NCBI GenBank assembly: GCA_036652695.1
Contig: JAVVVJ010000021.1
Coordinates: 1 to 36,652, forward strand
Source: Limiplasma sp036652695
GTDB lineage: Bacteria > Bacillota > Clostridia > Christensenellales > Aristaeellaceae
Length of the DNA stretch: 36,652 nucleotides
Direction: 5' to 3'
Shown: piece by piece, positions 16,608-24,598 of the stretch
Numbering within the stretch: the stretch's first letter is position 1
Layout: every line of letters begins with the position of its first letter
Translations under genes and position numbers: made by a program
The notes under the pieces: model-generated
Databases searched by the model: none
What the model saw: the letters and a program-made list of their open reading frames with translations, nothing else
Told to the model about the DNA's origin: nothing

Positions 16608-18003
16608 AAAGCCCACCAACGCGCTGCTGGACGATTTCCAGTCCTCTATCCCATTTGACCAGCGGTTGCTGGAATGCGATATTACAGGTTCCATTGCGCA
16701 TGCGACCATGCTAGGCGAGCAAAGGATCATCGCCCCAGAGGACGCCCGGCAAATCGTGACCGGCCTTCGCGGCATTTTAGCAGAATACCACGAAGGAAGG
16801 CTATCCATTGATCTGCACGCGGAGGACGTGCATATGTTTGTGGAGGCGCTCCTGACCGAGCGCATCGGCGAGGCGGGCAAGCGCCTGCACACCGGCCGCA
16901 GCCGCAACGATCAGGTTGCGTTGGACGTGCGCATGTACGCGCGCGGCGCGTGCACGGATGTGGGAGAGCGGCTGCTCACGCTGCTTTCAGTGATCACGGC
17001 GCTCGCAAAGGAGCACCTGCACACCATCATGCCGGGGTATACACACCTGCAAAAGGCACAGCCCATTACCCTCGGCTTTCACCTCATGGCCTACGCGCAG
17101 ATGTTCATGCGTGACGCGGCGCGTTTTGAAAGCGCCTACCGCGAGGCGGACGTAATGCCGCTGGGCAGCGGCGCGCTGGCGGGCACCACCTACCCGCTCG
17201 ACCGCGAGCGTGTGCGTGAATTGCTAGGCTTTGCGCAGCTCACGGATAACGCGCTGGATGGTGTAAGCGACCGCGATTTTCTGCTTTCCTTTTTGGCGGC
17301 CGCGTCCATCTGCATGATGCATCTCAGCCGCTTTTGTGAGGAGCTCATCCTGTGGTCCACCAACGAATTTGGCACTGCCGTGATGGACGATGGCTTTTCC
17401 ACCGGCTCCAGCATCATGCCCCAAAAGAAAAACCCCGACGCATGCGAGCTAACGCGCGGCAAAACAGGCCGCGTATATGGCGACCTCATGGCGCTGCTCA
17501 CCGTGATGAAGGGGCTGCCATTGGCCTATAACAAGGATATGCAGGAGGACAAGGAAGCCTTTTTTGACGCATATGACACGCTGATCAAATGCCTGCCGAC
17601 CTTTACGGAAATGCTGCGCACGACTGCTTTCCGCAAGGAAGCGATGTTTGCCAGCGCCGGACTGGGTTTCACCAACGCAACCGACTTAGCGGATTATTTG
17701 GTGCTCAAAGGCGTGCCCTTCCGCGACGCGCACCATGTGAGCGGCACGCTGGTGGGCAAATGCGTGCATGAAGGCCGCGCGCTGTGCGAGCTAACGCTGG
17801 AGGAGCTTCATGCCGCGCACCCCGCCTTTGAGCAAGACGTGTATGAAGCCATTTCCCTCCAAACCTGCGTGGAGCGGCGAAGCCTGCGCGGCGGCCCTGC
17901 GCCGGATGCAGTGAGCGCAAGCATTGAGCGTTGTGAGCGTTGGCTGGAAAACCAACGCAAGGAAGCCGTTCCCCAGCCAGAGCTTGAGCAAAGCCCCGAT
18001 TGA
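16579..18003 (+). CDS. argH: Argininosuccinate lyase
   Basis: The enzyme splits argininosuccinate into arginine and fumarate, the last step of arginine synthesis. The 474-aa protein opens with the typical KLWAGRFEK and shows HTGRSRNDQVALD (104-116), GYTHLQKAQP (153-162) and the superfamily signature GSSIMPQKKNP (276-286) that carries the catalytic Ser loop. Start ATG 16579 is set by this N-terminus, with AGGAAGG 11 bases upstream. The start lies inside the end of the preceding GGDEF gene in another frame, so translational coupling is possible. The usual partner argG and other arg genes are not in the window. The C-terminus carries about 20 extra polar residues. Confidence 0.96.
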   Translation: MPKLWAGRFEKPTNALLDDFQSSIPFDQRLLECDITGSIAHATMLGEQRIIAPEDARQIVTGLRGILAEYHEGRLSIDLHAEDVHMFVEALLTERIGEAGKRLHTGRSRNDQVALDVRMYARGACTDVGERLLTLLSVITALAKEHLHTIMPGYTHLQKAQPITLGFHLMAYAQMFMRDAARFESAYREADVMPLGSGALAGTTYPLDRERVRELLGFAQLTDNALDGVSDRDFLLSFLAAASICMMHLSRFCEELILWSTNEFGTAVMDDGFSTGSSIMPQKKNPDACELTRGKTGRVYGDLMALLTVMKGLPLAYNKDMQEDKEAFFDAYDTLIKCLPTFTEMLRTTAFRKEAMFASAGLGFTNATDLADYLVLKGVPFRDAHHVSGTLVGKCVHEGRALCELTLEELHAAHPAFEQDVYEAISLQTCVERRSLRGGPAPDAVSASIERCERWLENQRKEAVPQPELEQSPD

Positions 18004-18072
18004 CTTCATCCTCGTGCCGCTGCCGATTGCTTTCCCTACAGGAGTGCATTGATAAAAGGATGTGGATTACAC

Positions 18073-19293
18073 ATGATGAAATGGGAAGATCACCTGCGCA
18101 CATGGCTCATCCGGCACGCTGTGCCGCTTGGCTATGCGGCAGTGGCGCTGTTGGGGTTGCTGATTCGTTGGTCGTTTATGCCGCTGGTTGTAGCAGACAC
18201 GGAGTTTTTTTACATTCCGTGGCTTAACACGCTCAAGGAAAGCGGGGTGCAAGCACTGCTCGACCCTGCGCTGCAATTCAACTACACCCCTATGAACCTC
18301 TACCTTTGGGCGCTCGCGGCGAAGCTTTTTGGCTCCTTTGACACGCTGATGGTGGTAAAGGCGCTGCGCATTGTGGAGGAGCTGGCGCTATGCGCCGCAT
18401 GCTACGCCCTGATCTGTGCGCTTGTGCCCAAAACACGCGGTTCTCTGCGGCGCTTTTTAGGCTTCTCCGTGCTTTTGCTAAACCCGGTGCTCATTTTAAA
18501 CGCCGCAGGCTGGGGGCAGGTAGACGCCGGATATACGCTTTTTTGCGTGCTAAGCGTTATTTTGTTGTTGAAGCAGAAGCCCGAATGGGCGCTGTGCATG
18601 ATGGGCGTAGCGCTTTCCTATAAGCTACAGGCGGCATTTTTGCTGCCGCTGTTTGTGATAGCGTACTTCTGCGGCAGAAAGAAATTCAGCCTGCTGTGGT
18701 TTTTGGCCGTGCCGGGCATATGGGTAATCAGCGGCGTGCCCATGATTTTTTTTGGGCAGAGCCCACTCTATGCGGTGCAGGTTTATCTTGGTCAAGCCGA
18801 GCAGTATACCAACCCAACCTTTAACTGCCCCAACCTCTTTGCCGTAATGGGCGATGCCATCGGCGCAAAGCAGCAAATCAACGGGATGCTTTCCCGGCTG
18901 GGCATGGCGCTATGCTTTGGTGCGTTGGGCGGTATGGCTGTGTGGCTGATGCGCACGGGGCGCACGCTCACAGATCGCACAAGCGTGCTGCTGGGCGCAT
19001 GGTGCGTGCTGTGCTGCTTGTTCTTCCTGCCGCGCATGCATGAGCGCTATGGCATTGTGGGCGAAATGCTGCTGCTTTGCTGGGCCGTGGCCTGCGCGAA
19101 GCCGCGCGGGTTTGCATACGTTTTGCTGGGGCTGCTCCCTACGCTCAGCGCTTATGCGGAGTACATGTTTCGCTATCCGTTTTTTCCTCTGCAATGGGGC
19201 GGCGTAATGAACATGGTGCTGCTGGGGCTGCTCACGCTTGAGCTGCTCCATGAATTGCGGACAGACCGCCTATCGGAGGAAATCGCCGCATGA
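18073..19293 (+). CDS. Polytopic GT-C-type glycosyltransferase (Gpi18-like / GT87-like)
   Basis: This is a 406-aa integral membrane protein with about nine to ten hydrophobic helices. Near the N-terminus an acidic loop, VADTEFFYIPWL, lies where GT-C enzymes place their catalytic Asp. The central NAAGWGQVDAGYTLF and the following ALSYKLQAAFLLPL resemble the conserved loop of Gpi18-like mannosyltransferases and GT87 family members, which use polyprenyl-phosphate sugars. A late FFLPRMHERYG loop is also typical. It probably adds a sugar to a lipid-linked or surface glycan on the outer membrane face. The start is uncertain: ATG 18073 is chosen, with AAAAGGA 12 bases upstream; TTG 18049 behind GGAG is an alternative. 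Its stop overlaps the next start by 4 bases (ATGA). Confidence 0.75.
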   Translation: MMKWEDHLRTWLIRHAVPLGYAAVALLGLLIRWSFMPLVVADTEFFYIPWLNTLKESGVQALLDPALQFNYTPMNLYLWALAAKLFGSFDTLMVVKALRIVEELALCAACYALICALVPKTRGSLRRFLGFSVLLLNPVLILNAAGWGQVDAGYTLFCVLSVILLLKQKPEWALCMMGVALSYKLQAAFLLPLFVIAYFCGRKKFSLLWFLAVPGIWVISGVPMIFFGQSPLYAVQVYLGQAEQYTNPTFNCPNLFAVMGDAIGAKQQINGMLSRLGMALCFGALGGMAVWLMRTGRTLTDRTSVLLGAWCVLCCLFFLPRMHERYGIVGEMLLLCWAVACAKPRGFAYVLLGLLPTLSAYAEYMFRYPFFPLQWGGVMNMVLLGLLTLELLHELRTDRLSEEIAA

Positions 19294-20399
19294 ATCACGC
19301 AAGCATAAGGGTACCGAAAGCAGGCGGCAATCAGCATAGCGTTTATTTGGATTTGCTACGCGCGCTGGCAGCTTTTTTTGTGATTGTGAACCACACCAAT
19401 AGCCGCATTTTTCTAATGGCGGAACCAACCCAGCTCACATGGACGGTATCGGTGCTTTGGTATTACCTGAGCAAGATCGCCGTTCCGTTGTTTGTGATGA
19501 TTTCGGGCGCGTGCCTGCTGGGCAAAGTGGACGGTTACCGCAAAACCGCTCGCCGCTTCGGACGCATGCTGAGCGCGCTGCTCATCGCTTCTTACGGCTA
19601 TTTTCTGTATGACGCATGGGTCAATTACGGGCTCTGGCCACGCGCCATGGATTTTGGCGCGTTTCTATCTCTGGTTTGGCAGCAGAAAATTTCAGATTCG
19701 TTTTGGTATTTATGGTTCTATCTAGGCCTGCTCATCGCTCTGCCGCTGCTGCAACGAATGGCAAAAAGCATGGAAAAACGGGATATTCTCTACCTGATGA
19801 CGGTTTCCTTTGGGCTGTACGCCTTATGGCCGCTTGTGACGCATTATCTGCCTGCGCTTACGCCGAATTGCTATTTTGTAGTGCCTGCGTGCGGCATCTT
19901 TGTTGGGCTGCTTTTTGCGGGACGCTATCTGCATTGCTTTACGCATATCACAAAGCGCGGCATGCTCTGCGCGGGAGTGGTGCTGGTGCTCTCGCTGGGC
20001 ATCAGCCTGTTGCTTACGCGTATCGAATATGAACGTGTGCCATACGGGCAAACCTACTTGTTCATGGATGACCGCATGTCTCCCTCCCTGTTCATCATCG
20101 CGAGCGCAATGGCCGCGCTGGTGCTTGCACGTGGCGCATGCATGCGGCTGGATACGGCCACCTCACCCAGCGCGGCGCACCTGCGAGCCGTGATCACGGA
20201 GCTTGGCGGCTGTGCCTTTGGCGTGTTTTTATTGCAGGATTTGTTCATTAAGCTTACCAAAGAGTGGATCTTTGTTCCGCTTTATGGACCAATGCCCGCA
20301 ATGGCGGCTGTGCTTGTGTGGGAAGTGGTGATTTACATCGTTGCCATTGGGCTTACATGGGCGCTGCGCAAGGTGCCTGGAATCAAAAAATTGCTGTGA
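19290..20399 (+). CDS. Acyltransferase-3 family membrane protein (OafA/WecH-like)
   Basis: This 369-aa protein has about ten membrane helices. The N-terminal VYLDLLRALAAFFVIVNHTNS carries the R and H of the acyltransferase-3 family (R/H in the first helix), followed by ISKIAVPLFVMISGACLL-type text (seen as SKIAVPLFVMISGA), also a family hallmark. Members O-acetylate or otherwise acylate surface polysaccharides, peptidoglycan or antibiotics. ATG 19290 overlaps the stop of the preceding glycosyltransferase by 4 bases, so the two are translationally coupled and probably build the same surface glycan. No clear terminator follows; the next 270 bases hold no convincing gene. Confidence 0.88.
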   Translation: MNHASIRVPKAGGNQHSVYLDLLRALAAFFVIVNHTNSRIFLMAEPTQLTWTVSVLWYYLSKIAVPLFVMISGACLLGKVDGYRKTARRFGRMLSALLIASYGYFLYDAWVNYGLWPRAMDFGAFLSLVWQQKISDSFWYLWFYLGLLIALPLLQRMAKSMEKRDILYLMTVSFGLYALWPLVTHYLPALTPNCYFVVPACGIFVGLLFAGRYLHCFTHITKRGMLCAGVVLVLSLGISLLLTRIEYERVPYGQTYLFMDDRMSPSLFIIASAMAALVLARGACMRLDTATSPSAAHLRAVITELGGCAFGVFLLQDLFIKLTKEWIFVPLYGPMPAMAAVLVWEVVIYIVAIGLTWALRKVPGIKKLL

Positions 20400-20570
20400 A
20401 CAAGCTGCCGTCCCAGGCTTCACCGGTGGCTAGATGCGGCTCTATCAGGGAACTGGTACTGAGGGAGCGCACCCATGCGCATGAGGCGCTTTGTTTAATT
20501 TCGGATGCCGACCTCTGTTCTCTTAGGCAAGGTATTCTTGTGTCCAATCCTTTGGCTTCACGAGTTTTTT
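20400..20570. other. Gene-free block with hairpin potential, unknown
   Basis: The segment between the acyltransferase stop and the AT-rich insert is moderately GC-rich and has no convincing ORF on either strand. The only small candidate is an 18-codon minus-strand ORF (20579-20523) without a clear ribosome site. TATTCTTGT (20533-20541) and ACAAGAATA (20601-20609) are inverted copies, and ATGCC-TAAC-GGCAT (20578-20591) forms a small hairpin between them. It could be a structured RNA, a decayed mobile-element end, or simple spacer. Confidence 0.3.
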
Positions 20571-20581
20571 GATCGCCATGC
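20571..20581 (+). repeat. Left copy of 11-bp direct repeat flanking the radical SAM insert
   Basis: GATCGCCATGC occurs here and again at 21591-21601 with no mismatch, 1020 bases apart. The two copies bracket the AT-rich segment with the radical SAM gene, as a target-site duplication or recombination site would. Confidence 0.5.
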
Positions 20582-20668
20582 CTAACGGCATTGAACAGGT
20601 ACAAGAATATTGTAATAAAAACTATATACCGCTTTAAAAAAGAAATTCAATTGATAGAGGAAAGTTCT

Positions 20669-21541
20669 ATGCATTTTATAAAGGCAAAGGGAATTTTATC
20701 TTCGTCAAATGGCATGAATTTATATCGTGGTTGTTCTCATGGGTGCATATACTGCGATTCAAGAAGCAAGTGCTATCACATAGAGCATGATTTTGAGGAT
20801 ATTGAAATCAAAGAAAATGCCCTTGAGCTATTAGAAAACGCCCTTAAACGGAAACGCAGTAAATGTATGTTGGGTACTGGTTCTATGACAGACCCATATA
20901 TACCGCTTGAAAGTGAAATTGGAAATGTCCGAAAAGCACTATCATTAGCATATCAATATGGTTTTGGATTTACTCTTATAACAAAGTCAAATCGGGTACT
21001 GCGAGATTTAGACTTGATACAAGCAATCAATGAAAGAACAAAATGTGTAGTGCAAATGACACTAACTACCTATGATGAAGCTTTATGCAAAAAGATTGAA
21101 CCGAATGTCTGCACTACAAGGGAACGCTTTGAAGCGTTGAAACAACTGCGTGATGCAGGTATCCCGACTATTGTATGGCTTTGTCCTATTCTACCGTTTA
21201 TCAATGATACAGCGGAAAATATAACAGGCATTTTGGATTACTGCATTGAAGCAGAGGTTTACGGTATCATTTGCTTTGGTATGGGGTTGACACTCAGGGA
21301 AGGCAATCGAGAATATTTTTACCGCCAACTGGATTTGAACTTCCCTCGCATGAAAGAAAAGTATATACAGACTTACGGAAATCAGTATGAAATCAATAGT
21401 CCAAATAGTAGTGCCTTACTGAAACTGTTTCATCAGAAATGCACTCAGCACGGCATCATACACGATAACAGGAAGCTATTTGAGTATTTGAATACATTTG
21501 AAGAAAAGCAATCTGATAAACAATTAAGCCTATTTGACTGA
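20669..21541 (+). CDS. SPL-like radical SAM protein (Rv2578c/SplB-related), probably acquired
   Basis: The 290-aa protein starts at ATG 20669 behind GAGGAAAG; the upstream in-frame ATG at 20591 lacks a site. The radical SAM cluster motif is RGCSHGCIYCDS (CX3CX2C) near residue 20, preceded by NGMNLYRGC. GTGSMTDPYIPLE is characteristic of the SPL-like branch of uncharacterised radical SAM proteins. The C-terminus ends in QLSLFD, a possible sliding-clamp-binding-like tail (QLSLF), which would fit a DNA-linked role. The real substrate is unknown; spore photoproduct lyase activity is not claimed. Base composition is near 40% GC with A/T-ending codons, unlike all neighbours, and the gene lies between 11-bp direct repeats, so horizontal arrival is likely. 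Confidence 0.85.
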   Translation: MHFIKAKGILSSSNGMNLYRGCSHGCIYCDSRSKCYHIEHDFEDIEIKENALELLENALKRKRSKCMLGTGSMTDPYIPLESEIGNVRKALSLAYQYGFGFTLITKSNRVLRDLDLIQAINERTKCVVQMTLTTYDEALCKKIEPNVCTTRERFEALKQLRDAGIPTIVWLCPILPFINDTAENITGILDYCIEAEVYGIICFGMGLTLREGNREYFYRQLDLNFPRMKEKYIQTYGNQYEINSPNSSALLKLFHQKCTQHGIIHDNRKLFEYLNTFEEKQSDKQLSLFD

Positions 21542-21549
21542 ATTGTAAA

Positions 21550-21587
21550 CCGCCCAACGGTAATAAAAAAAACCGTTGTTGTGGCGG
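21550..21587 (+). terminator. Hairpin after the radical SAM gene
   Basis: CCGCC/GGCGG (21550-21554 and 21583-21587) and AACGGT/ACCGTT (21556-21561 and 21572-21577) form a two-part stem around an A-rich loop, 9 bases after the stop codon. It lacks a following T-run, so function as a terminator is uncertain; it belongs to the inserted segment. Confidence 0.4.
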
Positions 21588-21590
21588 CAG

Positions 21591-21601
21591 GATCGCCATG
21601 C
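21591..21601 (+). repeat. Right copy of 11-bp direct repeat flanking the radical SAM insert
   Basis: The second copy of GATCGCCATGC abuts the htrA terminator. Bases next to the two copies differ, so identity is limited to these 11 bases. Confidence 0.5.
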
Positions 21602-21606
21602 GCACA

Positions 21607-21646
21607 ACAAAACGCGGGAAGGCGAATCTGCCTTCCCGCGTTTTGT
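21607..21646 (-). terminator. Strong rho-independent terminator of htrA (bidirectional)
   Basis: ACAAAACGCGGGAAGGC (21607-21623) and GCCTTCCCGCGTTTTGT (21630-21646) make a perfect 17-bp stem with a 6-base loop. The end is T-rich on both strands, and it lies just past the htrA stop at 21655. Confidence 0.88.
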
Positions 21647-21654
21647 AAGCCTTA

Positions 21655-22944
21655 TTACTGTTTTACATTATCCAGCATCGCAAGCGTTACATCCATATCG
21701 ATGTAGGTACCCTGAGGGATATCCTCGTAGTTCTGGATCGTATCAAGACCCTCCACGCGGTATACCTTGATCTTTACCACGTCGCCCACCTGTTTACCCT
21801 GCAAGGCGCTTACAAACTGATTGGCGGTGGACACGATGGTATCATTCGCCTGCACCACGATATCCCCAACCTTCAGCCCAGCCTTTTCAGCAGGAGAGCC
21901 GCTTTCCACGCCCTTTACATAGGCGCCATTGGGCAGAATACCGTTCGCCACCGCATAATTGCTGGGATTCATGTTACCCACCGTAACGCCAATGCGCGGC
22001 GTGCTGGACGCAATATCCGCAGTGGGCTCGCTGCTGCTCTTGCCATTCGCGTCAGCGTTTACATTCCCTTTGCCACTTAGCACCTGCTGGATGAGATCCT
22101 TGGCTTCATTCACCGGGATCGCCATTCCAATGCCTTCCACGGCAGTGTTGGAATAAAAGGAGCCAGTGTACTTCATGCTCGGGATGCCGATCAGCTCGCC
22201 AGCGACGTTAAACATGCCGCCGCCGCTGTTGCCCGCATTAATCGCCGCGTCTGTCTGAATCATGGTGTTCATGCTCTTGGTGCGGCGACCGTACACATCC
22301 GTGGTAGAGTTGGCCACCTCACGGTTCAAGGCGGAAATCACGCCCACTGTGGTTGTGCCCGTAAAGCTGAGGGGATTACCGATGCAAATCGCCCAGTCGC
22401 CCACGTTCAGCACGTCGCTGTCCCCCAGTACAACAGGCTCCAGATCGAGCGTTTCGCACTTGACAACAGCAATATCCTTGTTCTCATCCGCTCCGACCAC
22501 CACTGCGGGATAGACCTTATCGCCGCTGGTGATCTCAATGGAGCTGGCGTTCTCCACAACATGGTAGTTGGTGAGCACATAGCCCTTGGCTACCACCACG
22601 CCGCTGCCGCTACCTTGCAGCACCTCACGGTTGCTGCTTTCGCTGTCCGGTGAGCTTTGACCGTCCTCAAACCCGAATCCGCTGCCAAAGCCAAAACCAA
22701 AGCCGTTGAATTGGTTGCTGTTGCTATACTTGGTGTAGTTGTTCACGCCCACCACACTGCCGATCACCTTCTGCACAGCCCCGGTAAAGGGATTGGTAAC
22801 AACGGTCGCGTTTTCCGTTACCTGAACGGCCTCTGCCCCCGCCGTCGCCTTCATCTGAAACAGGGAAACCGAGCTTACAACCACCATTGCGAGTGCCACC
22901 GCGATCGCGATATACCCAAAGAAATTTTTTTTGCTTTCCTTCAT
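21655..22944 (-). CDS. htrA: HtrA/DegP-family membrane-anchored serine protease with PDZ domain
   Basis: The protease degrades or processes misfolded proteins outside the membrane. The 429-aa protein has a cytoplasmic KESKK start, one membrane helix (about 10-30), a flexible linker, a trypsin-like domain, and a C-terminal PDZ domain (about 310-410, with GSPAEKAGLKVGDIV). The catalytic triad is the His of TNYHVVEN, the Asp of NKDIAVVK and the Ser of NAGNSGGGMF. The linker contains an unusual Phe/Gly repeat, GFGFGFGSGFGF, at residues 81-92. ATG 22944 follows AAGGAGGG, a strong site. Bacillota HtrA proteins are usually induced by envelope stress; no specific operator was recognised in the 140 bases upstream. 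It is a single gene with its own terminator. Confidence 0.95.
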   Translation of the reverse strand: MKESKKNFFGYIAIAVALAMVVVSSVSLFQMKATAGAEAVQVTENATVVTNPFTGAVQKVIGSVVGVNNYTKYSNSNQFNGFGFGFGSGFGFEDGQSSPDSESSNREVLQGSGSGVVVAKGYVLTNYHVVENASSIEITSGDKVYPAVVVGADENKDIAVVKCETLDLEPVVLGDSDVLNVGDWAICIGNPLSFTGTTTVGVISALNREVANSTTDVYGRRTKSMNTMIQTDAAINAGNSGGGMFNVAGELIGIPSMKYTGSFYSNTAVEGIGMAIPVNEAKDLIQQVLSGKGNVNADANGKSSSEPTADIASSTPRIGVTVGNMNPSNYAVANGILPNGAYVKGVESGSPAEKAGLKVGDIVVQANDTIVSTANQFVSALQGKQVGDVVKIKVYRVEGLDTIQNYEDIPQGTYIDMDVTLAMLDNVKQ

Positions 22945-22997
22945 GTAGTGTCCCTCCTTACTACGCTGCTATCGTACCATTCATTTTTGTCAGCACC

Positions 22998-23057
22998 GTG
23001 AACGAGTCATGAATATTGTTTGGAAATTCAATAAACCCATGCTACCAATTCGTTCAC
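22998..23057. repeat. Spaced inverted repeat in the htrA-scfB intergenic region
   Basis: GTGAACGA (22998-23005) and TCGTTCAC (23050-23057) are inverted copies 44 bases apart, upstream of htrA and downstream of scfB. It may be a regulatory site for htrA or chance; the rest of this 140-base gap shows only the htrA ribosome site. Confidence 0.3.
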
Positions 23058-23084
23058 ATATCGTAAGGAGAAAAACAAAAACGC

Positions 23085-24452
23085 TTATTCCTGCTCGTTT
23101 TCGTGCTCTATGGCATAAATTGCCATGGCACATTCCAAGCGTTTTTGCTCCAGCTTGCACTCCATCTCATACGGTTTGCTAATATCGCCGTTAAAGGCGT
23201 GCGCGTTAGCCGCGCAACCGCCGCTACAATAGAAGCGTGCCCAGCACTGGCTGCATTTCTCCTTATGAAGCACGTAGTTTTGCTGAAATTGGTGCTGAAT
23301 ATCCGTGTTGAAGCTGCCATCCAGCACGGAACCCATGCGCATGCCCTCGCGCCCCACAAACTGATGGCAGGGGTAAATATCGCCCTCGGGCGTCACAGCC
23401 ACATATTCGTTGCCGGAGCCGCAACCCGTCAAGCGCTTTTTGAGGCATGGTCCGCCAGTGAGATCCACCATGAAATGGAAGAAGTTGAACCACTTGCCGT
23501 TGGCACGGTATTCAAGGTACTTGCGCCCCAAGCGCTCGTACTCCTCATATACGCGTGGAAGATCGCTTTCGCGGATGGCATAATCATTCTTTGCATCGGT
23601 CACCACCGGCTCGATGGAAAGCTGCTCAAAGCCCAAATCCGCCAGATGAAGCACATCGTTGGCAAAATCGAGATTGTAGCGTGTAAACGTGCCGCGCAGA
23701 TAATAGCGCTGCTGTCCGCGCAGGCTTACAAATTTCTTCGCCTTATCGATCATCAGGGCGTAACTGCCGCCGCCGTTGGGGGTGGGACGCATGCGATCGT
23801 GTACCTCGGGCCGGCCGTCGATGGAGATCACTACGTTATCCATCTCCCGGTTGAGGAAATCCATCACATCATCCGTCATGTTCAGGGCATTGGTGGTGGT
23901 GGTGAACTTGAACACCTTGCCGTGTTTCTTTTCAAGCCCGCGGCCATAGGCCACCACCTCCTTGATCACGGGGACATTCATGAGCGGCTCGCCGCCAAAA
24001 AAATCCACCTCAAGGTTTTTGCGGTTGCCGCTATGCGCAACCAGCCAGTCCAGCGCCTTCATGCCCGTTTCGGTGGAAAGCAAGGTGCGGTTGCGCATAT
24101 GAAACTCGCCCGTATCCGCAAAGCAGTATTTGCAGCGCAGATTGCAATCATGCGCCGCATGGAGGCACATGGCCTTCACCACGCCGCTGTCCGCAGGCGA
24201 GACCTCGCTATAATCATCCGGCGTGTTCAGGTACTGCTTGTCCATCAGCTCCCGCAGCTCCGCCACGGCCTCCCGCGCATCCTCGCGGGGGAATTTCTCC
24301 GCTAGCGCCTGCACAATGGCAGCATCCTCCGCGTTCTCCTGCGCAAGCATCAGGCTCAGCGCCTCATAGGCCAGCTCGTCCAGCGCATGCACCGCGCCGC
24401 TGCCCACATCCAGTGCCATATATCGATCCAATGCACGAAAAAGATGAATCAT
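23085..24452 (-). CDS. scfB: SCIFF peptide radical SAM maturase (SPASM, thioether-forming)
   Basis: The enzyme uses SAM radical chemistry to form a thioether cross-link in the SCIFF precursor peptide. The 455-aa protein starts at ATG 24452, where MIHLFRALDRYMALDVGSGAVHALD matches the RiPP-recognition-like N-terminus expected for this family (here split: MIHLFRALDR then YMALDVGSGA). The radical SAM motif is CNLRCKYC with C103, C107 and C110. The SPASM domain carries cysteine motifs for two auxiliary clusters: GPCLKKRLTGCGSG, DIYPCHQF, and CSQCWARFYCSGGC. It lies 146 bases downstream of the peptide gene scfA in the same direction, with a hairpin-T-run between them. The biological role of mature SCIFF is not established. 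Confidence 0.95.
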   Translation of the reverse strand: MIHLFRALDRYMALDVGSGAVHALDELAYEALSLMLAQENAEDAAIVQALAEKFPREDAREAVAELRELMDKQYLNTPDDYSEVSPADSGVVKAMCLHAAHDCNLRCKYCFADTGEFHMRNRTLLSTETGMKALDWLVAHSGNRKNLEVDFFGGEPLMNVPVIKEVVAYGRGLEKKHGKVFKFTTTTNALNMTDDVMDFLNREMDNVVISIDGRPEVHDRMRPTPNGGGSYALMIDKAKKFVSLRGQQRYYLRGTFTRYNLDFANDVLHLADLGFEQLSIEPVVTDAKNDYAIRESDLPRVYEEYERLGRKYLEYRANGKWFNFFHFMVDLTGGPCLKKRLTGCGSGNEYVAVTPEGDIYPCHQFVGREGMRMGSVLDGSFNTDIQHQFQQNYVLHKEKCSQCWARFYCSGGCAANAHAFNGDISKPYEMECKLEQKRLECAMAIYAIEHENEQE

Positions 24453-24538
24453 ATGAATCCACCATCCTTTCAAAATCGCAAGCATGCCATGAAAAAAGCT
24501 TTCTGGCCTGCTTTTTTAAAAAACAAAGGGGAGTTTGC

Positions 24539-24577
24539 AAAAAAGAACCGCATCGCCACATGGGCAAACGCGGTTGC
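24539..24577 (-). terminator. Intra-operon hairpin with T-run between scfA and scfB
   Basis: On the minus strand AACCGC and GCGGTT (24575-24570 and 24551-24546) form a stem, with an inner GCC/GGC pairing in the 18-base loop. It is followed by CTTTTTT. It would partly end transcripts after scfA and so give more peptide than maturase. Confidence 0.55.
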
Positions 24578-24598
24578 TTTTGAACCTTCTGCAGTTCC

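Noticed and set aside
20523..20579. An 18-codon minus-strand ORF starting within the left direct repeat
   Set aside because: No clear ribosome site, very short, and no family resemblance; listed only as part of the unexplained block.
23103..24305. A 400-codon open frame on the + strand opposite scfB
   Set aside because: It is antisense to a clear radical SAM/SPASM enzyme, has a His/Ala-rich translation with no domain pattern, and lacks a ribosome site; such frames arise from high GC content and codon bias.
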